From contig DVLR01000026.1 of assembly GCA_018715425.1 (NCBI GenBank), positions 1-12,686 of the forward strand: DNA of 12,686 nucleotides, read 5' to 3'. Position numbers and translations under genes: made by a program. Origin of the DNA: Candidatus Merdenecus merdavium (GTDB taxonomy: Bacteria; Bacillota; Clostridia; Lachnospirales; Lachnospiraceae). This document shows, piece after piece, positions 5,802 to 12,686 of this stretch (position 1 is the first letter of the stretch; the number at the start of each line of letters is the position of its first letter). The notes beneath the pieces were generated by a model. The model made no database searches and had not been told where the DNA came from. It worked only from the letters and a program-made list of their open reading frames with translations.

Positions 5802-5846
5802 AAAAAAGTCTACCACATCTGCTCATCAGATGTGGTAGACTTTTTT
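5802..5846. terminator. Bidirectional terminator between ferredoxin and the MerR-type gene
   Basis: Bases 5802-5821 and 5827-5846 are a perfect 20-base inverted repeat with a CTCAT loop. The outer six bases are A on one side and T on the other, so each strand sees a GC-containing stem followed by a U run. It begins 11 bases after the ferredoxin stop and ends 17 bases from the stop of the minus-strand gene. Confidence 0.92.
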
Positions 5847-5863
5847 AATTCTTTCTAGAAAAA

Positions 5864-6577
5864 TTATTCCTCAGCTGGATTTAAATGTTTCTTCTTTAAA
5901 AATCCAAACCTTTTGGTTTTTATCTTTTTTGGTTTCTTTACTTTCGGTCTTGATGCCGCTATTTGTCGCCTAGACATTTGAAGAGTTCTAATGGTCTCAT
6001 CCAACTTCTTAAAACGCTCTTCTTCTTTTTCTTCTCTGTTTCGAACAAGATAATCCATTTCTTTAATTACACGGTCTCCTACGTGTTGCCCTAGCTCTTT
6101 TCCAAGTTCTTGATTGTTTTCTTTCATGGCCTGTTTGATAATATTCGCTAGGATCATTTCAAACTGTTGCATCTTATTATCTTCAACTTCCTGTAACTCA
6201 AAGTCTTCTTTCGCTACAAGGTTGGTTTCTTCCTCTTCCTCTTCTTGACTTATTAAAGTGATTGGCTCACCTTTATGTTCTTCCGTTATGACTCGTCTGT
6301 TAAGCTCGTCCCTTAAATGAATAATGTTATCCATAGACCTAACTTCCTGATTTTCGATGTCTGGCAACAACATTTTAATTGCTTTTAGCTGAAATCCTCG
6401 CTCTTTTAGTTCTTTTATATTCTTAAATAACTGAATATTTTCTCCGGTGTAGTATCTGTGGCCCATTTCATTTCTGGCTATTGGTAGATCTAATTCCTCT
6501 TCCCAGTATCTTAAAACATGTGCTTCTACCTCTACCTGCTTCGCCGTATCTGAAATCATATATCGAGTGCCGTTCAT
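5864..6577 (-). CDS. MerR-family DNA-binding protein with coiled coil and basic tail
   Basis: Residues 1-70 are a MerR-type winged helix-turn-helix: YMISDTAKQVEVEAHVLRYW, then MGHRYYTGENIQLFKNIKEL. Residues about 75-205 are charged and helical with runs such as EEEEEE and likely coiled coil (MKEMDYLV-type heptads, NREEKEEERFKKLDETIRTL). Residues 210-231 are very basic (KVKKPKKIKTKRFGFLKKK). There is no visible effector-binding domain or cysteine sensor, so it is not a classical metal or drug regulator. The plan of an HTH, a coiled coil and a charged tail recalls the chromosome-anchoring protein RacA of Bacillus, but I cannot claim homology beyond the HTH. GGAGGGG lies five bases before the ATG at 6577. 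It follows dnaB on the same strand and has its own promoter. Confidence 0.75.
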   Translation of the reverse strand: MNGTRYMISDTAKQVEVEAHVLRYWEEELDLPIARNEMGHRYYTGENIQLFKNIKELKERGFQLKAIKMLLPDIENQEVRSMDNIIHLRDELNRRVITEEHKGEPITLISQEEEEEETNLVAKEDFELQEVEDNKMQQFEMILANIIKQAMKENNQELGKELGQHVGDRVIKEMDYLVRNREEKEEERFKKLDETIRTLQMSRRQIAASRPKVKKPKKIKTKRFGFLKKKHLNPAEE

Positions 6578-6614
6578 ACTTACCCCTCCAATTTTATAGT
6601 TGATGGTAAACGGT

Positions 6615-6646
6615 GAAACGAATGAAATAGGCTTTCAAGTCGTTTC
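6615..6646 (-). promoter_or_regulatory. Nested inverted repeat in the leader of the MerR-type gene
   Basis: GAAACGA (6615-6621) pairs with TCGTTTC (6640-6646), and inside them TGAAA (6623-6627) pairs with TTTCA (6633-6637), giving a 12-base-pair stem with a one- to two-base internal loop and a 5-base loop. It lies between the promoter and the start codon. It could be an operator for self-repression or an RNA hairpin in the leader. Confidence 0.4.
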
Positions 6647-6675
6647 TTAATTGTAATATTTTACCAATTTCTTTT

Positions 6676-6703
6676 ATTATAACACAATCTTGTATGAATG
6701 CAA
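6676..6703 (-). promoter_or_regulatory. Promoter of the MerR-type gene
   Basis: On the minus strand, TTGCAT (complement 6698-6703) and TATAAT (complement 6676-6681) are 16 bases apart, about 100 bases before the start codon. This allows expression separate from gdpP-rplI-dnaB. Confidence 0.5.
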
Positions 6704-6709
6704 TCTTTT

Positions 6710-6741
6710 TTTATCATAAAGGGGTATTTTTTTATGATAAA
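6710..6741. repeat. Inverted repeat downstream of dnaB
   Basis: TTTATCATAAA (6710-6720) and TTTATGATAAA (6731-6741) are perfect 11-base arms around a 10-base loop. The stem is nearly all A and T, and on the dnaB strand it is followed by A residues rather than U, so it is a poor terminator. No better terminator is seen between dnaB and the MerR-type gene, so some read-through is likely. Confidence 0.35.
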
Positions 6742-6819
6742 GGAGTTTTTTATGACGAAGCAATATTTTGTTATTATGTTCTTATTATTCAGCCATTCAC
6801 ATCATATGAAAAGATGATC

Positions 6820-8151
6820 TTAATCATTCTTAGCATTAGCAAATCTAGTATAATTTGGCATCCATACCAAGTTGACCGTACCGATTGGACCATTCCTTTG
6901 CTTGGCGATAATAATCTCCGCAATCCCTTTATTTTCAGAATCTTTATTGTAGTAATCATCACGGTAGATAAACATAATCACATCGGCATCCTGCTCGATG
7001 GCTCCTGACTCTCTAAGGTCGGACATCATAGGCCGTTTATCAGGCCTTTGTTCTACCGCACGGCTCAACTGTGAAAGTGCTACCACGGGAACATTTAGCT
7101 CCCTTGCAAGGCTTTTTAAAGACCTTGATATGTCGGAGATCTCTTGTTGCCTTGATTCCGTCTTACCACTTCCTGTCATCAGCTGTAAATAGTCAATAAT
7201 AACAATCCCCAAGTCATGTTCTAACTTATACTTTCGACATTTGGAACGCAATTCTGAAATCGAAATACCTGGAGTATCATCAATAATCAATTTTGATCTT
7301 CCAATGGTTCCAGCCCCTTCGATCAGCTTAGACCATTCATCATCAGATAAATTACCAGTTCTAATGTTTTGAGAATCTACGTTTGACTCTAGGGAAAGCA
7401 GACGATTAACAAGCTGCTCCTTAGACATCTCTAAGCTAAAAATAGCTGCAGTCACACCAGACTTAAAAGCCATATGCTGTGCAATATTTAAGACAAAGGC
7501 AGTCTTACCCATAGAGGGACGAGCAGCGATTAGAATTAAGTCAGAAGGCTGAAATCCAGACATCTTGTAATCCAAATCGATAAATCCCGTGGGAATACCT
7601 GTAACAACACCTTTATTTTTAGAAGACATTTCGATTTTATCTAAAGCATTTAAAACCACATCTTTTATTGGTACATAATCATTACCGCTTCGTCTTTGTA
7701 AAAGTTGAAAGATCTTTTTCTCTGTTTCTCCTAAGATTTCCTCTAGGGGTTCTTTTCCAAGGTAACAACTGTTGGAAATCTCTTCATTTGTTTTAATCAG
7801 TCTGCGTAACATGGACTTTTCACTGACAATACCAGCATAATACTTCACATTGGCAGAGGTAGGTACCGAACTTAGGAGATCCCTAACAAATTCTAAGCTA
7901 CTTATTTCTGGTGGAACATCTTTTTCTTTTAATCGATCTTGTAAGGTAATCAGATCAACTGGTTTTCCCTCATTATAAAGCTCTACCATAGAATCAAATA
8001 AAACGCCATATTGTGACTGATAAAAATCATCGCTGCTTATCATTTCAGATGCAGCAATGATAGCATCTTTATCCATCAACATGGAACCAATCACTGCTTG
8101 TTCAGCCTCTATACTGTGTGGCAGTACTCTTTTAATGAGTGCTTCTTCCAT
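6820..8151 (-). CDS. dnaB: Replicative DNA helicase DnaB (DnaC in Bacillus naming)
   Basis: The hexameric helicase that unwinds DNA ahead of the replication fork and recruits primase. The N-terminal domain (about 1-150) begins with LPHSIEAEQAVIGSMLMDKD. The RecA-like C-terminal domain has Walker A ARPSMGKT (210-217, K216), Walker B IVIIDYLQLM with D320, and the conserved SRSLKSLARELNVPVVALSQ and DLRESGAIEQDADVIMF segments. The length of 443 residues is normal, with no intein. AGGAGG overlaps the rplI stop codon, so translation of the two is probably coupled. It is third in gdpP-rplI-dnaB, an order common in Firmicutes. Confidence 0.97.
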   Translation of the reverse strand: MEEALIKRVLPHSIEAEQAVIGSMLMDKDAIIAASEMISSDDFYQSQYGVLFDSMVELYNEGKPVDLITLQDRLKEKDVPPEISSLEFVRDLLSSVPTSANVKYYAGIVSEKSMLRRLIKTNEEISNSCYLGKEPLEEILGETEKKIFQLLQRRSGNDYVPIKDVVLNALDKIEMSSKNKGVVTGIPTGFIDLDYKMSGFQPSDLILIAARPSMGKTAFVLNIAQHMAFKSGVTAAIFSLEMSKEQLVNRLLSLESNVDSQNIRTGNLSDDEWSKLIEGAGTIGRSKLIIDDTPGISISELRSKCRKYKLEHDLGIVIIDYLQLMTGSGKTESRQQEISDISRSLKSLARELNVPVVALSQLSRAVEQRPDKRPMMSDLRESGAIEQDADVIMFIYRDDYYNKDSENKGIAEIIIAKQRNGPIGTVNLVWMPNYTRFANAKND

Positions 8152-8160
8152 GGTATCCTC

Positions 8161-8607
8161 CTAGGCCTCTTTTACCGTTACTTTTAGTTTTGCATTCACC
8201 TTTGGATGAAGCTTTACGGTTACTTCATGGGTACCAAGGGTTTTTATTGGGCTTGCTAACTGCATTTTCTTTTTCTCAACAATGAGACCCGTTTGTTTTG
8301 TTAGCTCTTCTGCTATCTCCTTGGTAGAAATAGAACCAAATATTTTACCACCCTCACCTACTTTAATAGAAACAAAAACCTCTTTTGTTTCTAAGTCTTT
8401 TCTCATTTCTTTCGCTTCATCTAGAATTTCCTGAGCAATTCTATCTTCATTGGCTTTTTTAAGCTTTAAATCATTTAAATTTTTATTGGTGGCTTCTAAC
8501 CCTAAGTTCTTTTTTAAAATAAAGTTTCTAGCATAGCCTTCGTTGATCTCTACCAAATCTCCCTTTTTTCCTAATGATTTCACGTCTTCAATTAAAATAA
8601 CTTTCAT
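8161..8607 (-). CDS. rplI: 50S ribosomal protein bL9
   Basis: A 148-residue protein of the large subunit that binds 23S rRNA near the L1 stalk. The N-terminal rRNA-binding domain is typical (MKVILIEDVKSLGKKGDLVE, then GYARNFILKKNLG). A long central helix rich in K and E (about 41-75) and the C-terminal domain with GEGGKIFGSIS follow. Its start codon overlaps the gdpP stop by one base (TAATG), a sign of translational coupling. Nine bases separate it from dnaB. Confidence 0.98.
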   Translation of the reverse strand: MKVILIEDVKSLGKKGDLVEINEGYARNFILKKNLGLEATNKNLNDLKLKKANEDRIAQEILDEAKEMRKDLETKEVFVSIKVGEGGKIFGSISTKEIAEELTKQTGLIVEKKKMQLASPIKTLGTHEVTVKLHPKVNAKLKVTVKEA

Positions 8608-10652
8608 TATATGTCACCATCCTCTAACATCTTATCTAAAATATGCTTAATAAATTTCTTAGTTTCTTCAACATCCTTGCCTTCTAATTGGGCTCCTGCT
8701 ATGTTCATATGACCACCGCCACCCATGCGTTCCATTATAATCTGCACATTAACTTCATCAATGGACCTGGCACTGATATACATTTTTCCATTATACTCGG
8801 TAATGACAAAAGATGCCTTAACGCCCAAAATATTTAAAAGCTCATTGGAAGCCTGAGCTCCTACCACAGTGGGATTTTTTATTCCCTCACTAGGACAAAT
8901 AGTAATTGCATATGCATTTTTATAGATCTCTGCATTTTTAATAGCCTCTGCTCTGGCTTTATAATCCACCATATCATTACGAAATAGCTTTCGAACTCTC
9001 GTGATATCAGCACCTGATCTTCTTAGAAACGCTGCAGCTTCAAAAGTCCTCACACCCGCTTTTGTCATAAAGTTATTGGTATCTACAATAATGCCGGCAT
9101 AGATACAATCTGCCTCTACACTTCTGATACGAATATTATCCGAAAAGTACTGCAATACTTCTGCAACCATTTCACAAGTAGAAGATGCATAAGGCTCAAT
9201 ATAAGATAATACTGCATTTTCTATAACTTCACTACCTCTTCTATGATGATCCAACACTACAATGGTATTGGTCATACTAAGAAGTTCTTCGCACTCCGTT
9301 AAGCTTGGTCTATTTGTGTCTACTACAATAACCGCTGTTTTTTCATCTACAATATCCATTGCTTCTGGATTTTTAATGAACATATTCTTTTCATAATCGG
9401 GATTATCCACAAAATAATCCATTAAAGATGCCACCGAAGTAGTAACCTCATTAATTAAGATATGAGCTTTCTTATCAAGAGCCCTTGCAGCACAGTGAAT
9501 ACCTACTGCTGCACCAAAGGCATCTACATCTTGAATTTGATGACCCATAACGATTACCTTTTCTTTGGTCTCTAATAATTCTCTAAGAGCGTGAGCTTTG
9601 ACTCTTGCTTTAACTCTTGTATTTTTCTCCATATGTTGAGATTTACCACCATAGTAAGTGATCTTTTCATTGTCTTTGATCACTGCCTGATCGCCACCAC
9701 GGCCAAGGGCTAAATCTATAGCTGCTCTAGAATATTCGTAGTTTTGCTGATAGGATCCATGACCTAAGCCAATTCCAATACTTAAGGTAACCGACATTTC
9801 ATTACCAATGTTAACAGTCTTAACATCTTCTAATAAGGAAAACTTATTCTCTTTGAAGGTATTTAAATACTTTTGTTTAAAGATGATAAAGTACTTATCC
9901 TTTTCTAACTTCTTCACGATTCCATCTGCATTACTAATATATTTGTTGATTTTACGATCGATTAAAGCCATTAAAAGAGATCTTCTAACTTCTTCAATAC
10001 TTTCTAGTGCCTCATCGTAATTATCAATATAGATAAGTCCTGTGACTAATTTTTGACCTATATTTTCCCTTTCATAATTACGAAGTTCGGTTTCATCAAA
10101 TAGATAAACGGCAATAAGATACTCTCTTTCTGGAGGAATATCAAGAATATTTACTGATTCTGCAATATTATCTAAGGATACCTTTTGAAGACTGATTCGA
10201 TAATCCCGTTCATTATAACTAACATGAATATTGGACTGCGTCTCTTTCACTGGTAATTTTTCTTTTGTAACACGTTCAAAAATACTGGTAATAGACTTTC
10301 GATAATTCTTATCTTTCCCAGTGACATGTTGAAACTCTTTGTTCATCCACATAATTTTACCATCGGTGTCCAAAAGCCCATAGGGGATCTCAAACTGTTT
10401 AAGCAAAGTCTTTTGGATCTGCCCGTATTGCGTTGCAAAAGAGATGAGTTCATTCATAATCAGTGGCCTATTATAAAAATACAAGATGAGAGTAATCAAT
10501 AAATATACTCCCACAAACATAGTCATGATCAACCCTGCTTTCACAGATACAAAATAGATACACACATTCATAATGACAAGTAACATTGTCAAAAAAATCG
10601 GCCATTTAATATAGATCATTAGCTGCCCACTCATTTTGATTTTATTTTTCAT
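8607..10652 (-). CDS. gdpP: Cyclic-di-AMP phosphodiesterase GdpP
   Basis: A membrane protein that hydrolyses the second messenger c-di-AMP to pApA, affecting osmotic and cell-wall balance. Two membrane helices (about 17-36 and 39-59) are followed by a PAS-like domain (about 85-150), a degenerate GGDEF domain (about 175-310, with LGRGGDQA and no intact GGDEF) and a DHH/DHHA1 module. Catalytic motifs are H371/D375/D377 in GHQIQDVD, VVDTNRPSL, D468-H469-H470 in LDHHRRG, and GGGGH (644-648). The length of 681 residues is slightly above the usual 650-660. GAGGA lies about twelve bases before the ATG at 10652. The YybS-like gene often found just upstream in related genomes is absent; a sugar operon is there instead. 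Confidence 0.96.
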   Translation of the reverse strand: MKNKIKMSGQLMIYIKWPIFLTMLLVIMNVCIYFVSVKAGLIMTMFVGVYLLITLILYFYNRPLIMNELISFATQYGQIQKTLLKQFEIPYGLLDTDGKIMWMNKEFQHVTGKDKNYRKSITSIFERVTKEKLPVKETQSNIHVSYNERDYRISLQKVSLDNIAESVNILDIPPEREYLIAVYLFDETELRNYERENIGQKLVTGLIYIDNYDEALESIEEVRRSLLMALIDRKINKYISNADGIVKKLEKDKYFIIFKQKYLNTFKENKFSLLEDVKTVNIGNEMSVTLSIGIGLGHGSYQQNYEYSRAAIDLALGRGGDQAVIKDNEKITYYGGKSQHMEKNTRVKARVKAHALRELLETKEKVIVMGHQIQDVDAFGAAVGIHCAARALDKKAHILINEVTTSVASLMDYFVDNPDYEKNMFIKNPEAMDIVDEKTAVIVVDTNRPSLTECEELLSMTNTIVVLDHHRRGSEVIENAVLSYIEPYASSTCEMVAEVLQYFSDNIRIRSVEADCIYAGIIVDTNNFMTKAGVRTFEAAAFLRRSGADITRVRKLFRNDMVDYKARAEAIKNAEIYKNAYAITICPSEGIKNPTVVGAQASNELLNILGVKASFVITEYNGKMYISARSIDEVNVQIIMERMGGGGHMNIAGAQLEGKDVEETKKFIKHILDKMLEDGDI

Positions 10653-10698
10653 ATTGTTTTCTTTCCTCTTCTAAAGTTTAAAAACAGCGATATCTTTC

Positions 10699-10727
10699 AT
10701 TATAACATTATTCCTATGTTTCTTAAA
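10699..10727 (-). promoter_or_regulatory. Promoter of gdpP-rplI-dnaB
   Basis: On the minus strand a TATAAT (complement 10699-10704) lies about 47 bases before the gdpP start. The best -35 is TTTAAG or TTAAGA (complement 10721-10727) at 16-17 bases, which is weak. The -10 box and position are convincing; the -35 is not. Confidence 0.45.
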
Positions 10728-10827
10728 GTGTTTTTGAGTAAATACAATCAGATAAGATGGCTTTCGATCCTTTTAAACTAGAAAAACCACAACATGCTCA
10801 TGCATCACTTGATATACCTCCACGTAA

Positions 10828-10862
10828 ATGGAGAGAAACCCGCTTTACAAGTTTCTCTCCAT
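10828..10862 (-). terminator. Hairpin after the sugar operon
   Basis: ATGGAGAGAAAC (10828-10839) and GTTTCTCTCCAT (10851-10862) form a perfect 12-base stem with an 11-base loop, beginning 11 bases after the fucU stop on the minus strand. Only three T residues follow, so it may be a weak terminator or a 3' stabiliser. It separates the sugar operon from gdpP. Confidence 0.6.
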
Positions 10863-10873
10863 CTCATATTTCT

Positions 10874-11308
10874 TTAAATAACACCTTTTTGTAGCATTAC
10901 ATTGGCATACAATGCTTTTTCACTAGTGGAAATAATTGCATAAGCCGTTTTTGCCTCTTCATAAAAGGCAAAGCGCTCTATATTTCCAACTGCATCTGCA
11001 CCTCTAGGGTCATAATTTTTGATGATATCTTTGTAGTCATCCCAAATAGGTGTTTCTACGTGATCACCAGCCATAACTTCCATTAGCTTCACAGGATGTT
11101 CTACATAAGTATCTAAAGGAAATACCTTAAGTATTGCATCTAATACCTCTGCGCCTCCATGACCATCACACCGAATAACAATGCCGTCTTTTCCTATACT
11201 ATTTGCTGGAAAGTTACCATCTGCTATTACAATCCTATCGCTATGTCCCATTTCACATAGCACCTTTAATAATTCTGGTGACAGAATATTCGGAATTCCT
11301 TTTAGCAT
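10874..11308 (-). CDS. fucU: RbsD/FucU-family sugar mutarotase, FucU-like
   Basis: Members interconvert sugar anomers so that imported sugar can be used: RbsD on ribose, FucU on L-fucose. At 144 residues this one follows FucU closely: ILSPELLKVLCEMGHSDRIV with the conserved H22, ADGNFPANS, ERFAFYEEAKTAYAI (111-125) and the end ALYANVMLQKGV. Within the family the ERFAFYE segment favours FucU over RbsD. AAGGAGG lies five bases before the ATG. It is 64 bases downstream of the binding-protein gene, the last gene of a sugar ABC operon. The true substrate is not settled, since the transporter looks like the ribose type and no fucose isomerase, kinase or aldolase is in view. Confidence 0.88.
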   Translation of the reverse strand: MLKGIPNILSPELLKVLCEMGHSDRIVIADGNFPANSIGKDGIVIRCDGHGGAEVLDAILKVFPLDTYVEHPVKLMEVMAGDHVETPIWDDYKDIIKNYDPRGADAVGNIERFAFYEEAKTAYAIISTSEKALYANVMLQKGVI

Positions 11309-11372
11309 GTTTTCCTCCTTATTCCCTTTTATTTATTAGAATCAGGCTATGTTTTAACACCTAAATCTTATG

Positions 11373-12509
11373 TTATTCATATAGGCAAGGAGCGATATCA
11401 TCATCTTCCATATTGTCTTTTGTATAGAATAAACATCCTGTATCCACATCTTCCACGGATTCTCCATTAGCCGCTTTAATAGCTAGAGAAACTGCTTGAT
11501 ATCCAATTTGCACTGGATCTTGTGTAACAGAACCTGCTAATATACCATCACGAACTGCCTGTAATTGGATTGCTCCAGCATCAAATCCAACACCAATTAC
11601 TTTGTCTGGACCAAGCTTTTGTAAACTTTCATTTGCTGTTACAATATTTTTTGCACTAAATTCATTAGATCCATAAATAGCGATTAGATCATTCTTATTT
11701 AATAAGGTATTTGCTACTGTTACACAAGCTGCATCTTCCACCGTTGCTGGAATACCAACCTCTATGATCACCTTGGCATCATCTACTTTTTTATTATATT
11801 TATCATGTCCTTCTACAGAAGCTTTATCCTCTCCAATTAAACTAACCATTTTGTCAATAAATCCTCCAGTACGGTCTCCAATTGATTGAGAAGTAGCATC
11901 TTGAGATACTACACCAATACGTACAACTTCTGCTGGATCTGTTACCTTGTCTTCGATTAATTCATATAGCTTTTCTGCAGCAAGTTCTCCAGCTGCATAG
12001 TTATCTGTAGCAGCATTTGCAGCAATAGAATCTGCGCCTGGTACACCAGAATCAAATCCTATGATTGGGATTTTATCTGTTTTAGCTTTATCAAGTGCTC
12101 CTAAAACCGCTTCCGTATCAAGAGCTGCAAGACAAATTGCATTTGGTTTTTTATTCATGGCATTATTCAACTGTTCTACCTGCTCAGCAATGGCACTTTC
12201 ATCTTTAGGACCAACAAAATTTATTGCTATACCATTTTCTTCTCCAGCTTTTTCAGCCCCAAGTTTTACAGCTTTCCAAAAATCATGCTGAAAACCTTTT
12301 GCAACCAATTCAATCTTTAAATCTCCACTAGCACTTTTATCCCCACTATCCTTGTCATCTGTGGTAGGTGTACTATCCTCACTGCTTTGGGTACTTTTTG
12401 CTGCTTCTGTGGAATTACCAGAAGCTTCCTGACCACCGTTACTACATCCTACCACCATTGTTGAAACCATGACTGCACACAGCAGCGCACTTAGTATTTT
12501 TCTTTTCAT
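11373..12509 (-). CDS. Sugar ABC transporter substrate-binding lipoprotein (periplasmic-binding protein type 1)
   Basis: A 378-residue lipoprotein that captures a sugar outside the membrane for an ABC importer. The signal peptide is MKRKILSALLCAVMVSTMVV with lipobox VVGC and lipidated C22, followed by a Ser/Thr/Asp-rich flexible linker (about 23-62). The mature domain has the type-1 binding-protein pattern: IELVAKGFQHDFWKAVKLGA, AICLAALDTEAV, PIIGFDSGVPG, IYGSNEFSA and VIGVGFDAGAIQLQAVRDG. The start at 12509 is chosen because GGGAGGG lies just upstream and the next in-frame ATG at 12542 would put extra charged residues before the signal peptide. It lies downstream of the permease and upstream of fucU. 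The substrate cannot be read from sequence; an RbsB-like pentose or hexose is likely. Confidence 0.9.
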   Translation of the reverse strand: MKRKILSALLCAVMVSTMVVGCSNGGQEASGNSTEAAKSTQSSEDSTPTTDDKDSGDKSASGDLKIELVAKGFQHDFWKAVKLGAEKAGEENGIAINFVGPKDESAIAEQVEQLNNAMNKKPNAICLAALDTEAVLGALDKAKTDKIPIIGFDSGVPGADSIAANAATDNYAAGELAAEKLYELIEDKVTDPAEVVRIGVVSQDATSQSIGDRTGGFIDKMVSLIGEDKASVEGHDKYNKKVDDAKVIIEVGIPATVEDAACVTVANTLLNKNDLIAIYGSNEFSAKNIVTANESLQKLGPDKVIGVGFDAGAIQLQAVRDGILAGSVTQDPVQIGYQAVSLAIKAANGESVEDVDTGCLFYTKDNMEDDDIAPCLYE

Positions 12510-12559
12510 TCGAAAAACCCTCCCTTTCTTTTCATGTATCATAGTTTTTACTTGCCATG

Positions 12560-12581
12560 AGACCAGATTCTTTCCTGATCT
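12560..12581 (-). promoter_or_regulatory. Hairpin between permease and binding-protein genes
   Basis: On the minus strand AGATCAG pairs with CTGGTCT (one G-U pair) around an 8-base loop. It lies in the 106-base gap before the binding-protein gene. Such intercistronic hairpins often stabilise the binding-protein message, which is needed in excess. The stem is short. Confidence 0.3.
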
Positions 12582-12615
12582 ACTATTTTAAGCTTGGATA
12601 AGCATAAAATTCCTA

Positions 12616-12686
12616 TTATACTGATGCTGCTTTCCTTCTATTTACAACATCTGCAAATACTGCCCCAATAAGAACAAAACCTGTAA
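12616..12686 (-). CDS. Sugar ABC transporter permease, C-terminal 22 residues (partial)
   Basis: Read on the minus strand from the window edge, an open frame gives TGFVLIGAVFADVVNRRK followed by AASV and a TAA. A last hydrophobic helix ending in a short basic tail is what RbsC-type permeases have at their C-terminus. Together with the binding protein and FucU downstream, it is almost certainly the permease of the same importer. The rest, and probably the ATPase gene, lie outside the window. Confidence 0.7.
   Translation of the reverse strand, partial: TGFVLIGAVFADVVNRRKAASV

Noticed and set aside
6694..7008. A 104-codon plus-strand ORF
   Set aside because: Its second half lies antisense over the end of dnaB, and the first part is low-complexity T-rich sequence with a repeated YHKGV/YDKGV-like pattern due to the inverted repeat at 6710-6741. 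It resembles no protein.
10760..10825. A GGAGG followed by a 10-codon ORF on the minus strand (MHEHVVVFLV)
   Set aside because: Too short to support, with no promoter of its own; it lies between the sugar-operon hairpin and the gdpP promoter and is probably chance.
1..12686. CRISPR array, tRNA, rRNA, prophage, toxin-antitoxin or defence genes
   Set aside because: No regularly spaced repeats, no cloverleaf or rRNA-like sequence and no such protein families were seen; all long ORFs are accounted for by the genes listed.

Overview
The window is AT-rich DNA, with Shine-Dalgarno sequences of the GGAGG type ahead of nearly every gene and compact operons. MecA, GdpP-RplI-DnaB, a pyruvate formate-lyase (PFL) operon and a small clostridial-type 2[4Fe-4S] ferredoxin point to a low-GC, Gram-positive, strictly anaerobic member of the Clostridia. 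An Alkaliphilus-like organism would fit, but the genus is a guess.

Layout. (1) Bases 1-172 hold the start of a minus-strand hypothetical gene that runs off the window. (2) Bases 173-971 are almost gene-free. They hold several overlapping inverted repeats (400-551), a doubtful 47-codon ORF, and two good sigma-A promoters with a palindrome ahead of mecA. (3) mecA (972-1718, +) and a small DUF1858 redox-disulfide gene (1863-2069, -) converge on two strong hairpins. (4) Bases 2314-5791 (+) hold a PFL operon: a 703-aa catalytic subunit, a separate 80-aa glycyl-radical subunit, the radical-SAM activase PflA and a 56-aa ferredoxin, closed by a bidirectional terminator. (5) On the minus strand, 10652 down to 5864 holds gdpP-rplI-dnaB (c-di-AMP hydrolysis, ribosomal protein bL9, replicative helicase), then a MerR-type DNA-binding protein with a coiled coil and a basic tail. 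(6) Bases 12686-10874 (-) hold the 3' end of a sugar ABC operon: permease C-terminus, substrate-binding lipoprotein, and an RbsD/FucU-family mutarotase.

The most unusual feature is the PFL. Its C-terminal glycyl-radical domain, normally the last ~80 residues of one ~750-residue chain, is encoded by its own gene with its own ribosome binding site. The large subunit stops at the domain linker and carries a new 36-residue acidic tail with two cysteines. The pieces add up to one complete PFL, so this looks like a true two-component enzyme rather than a PFL plus a spare part. Activase and a likely electron donor are in the same operon. A redox-disulfide protein is divergently transcribed from the same intergenic region. 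The large and small genes are separated by a hairpin that could set their ratio. The remaining genes are ordinary core or transport genes.
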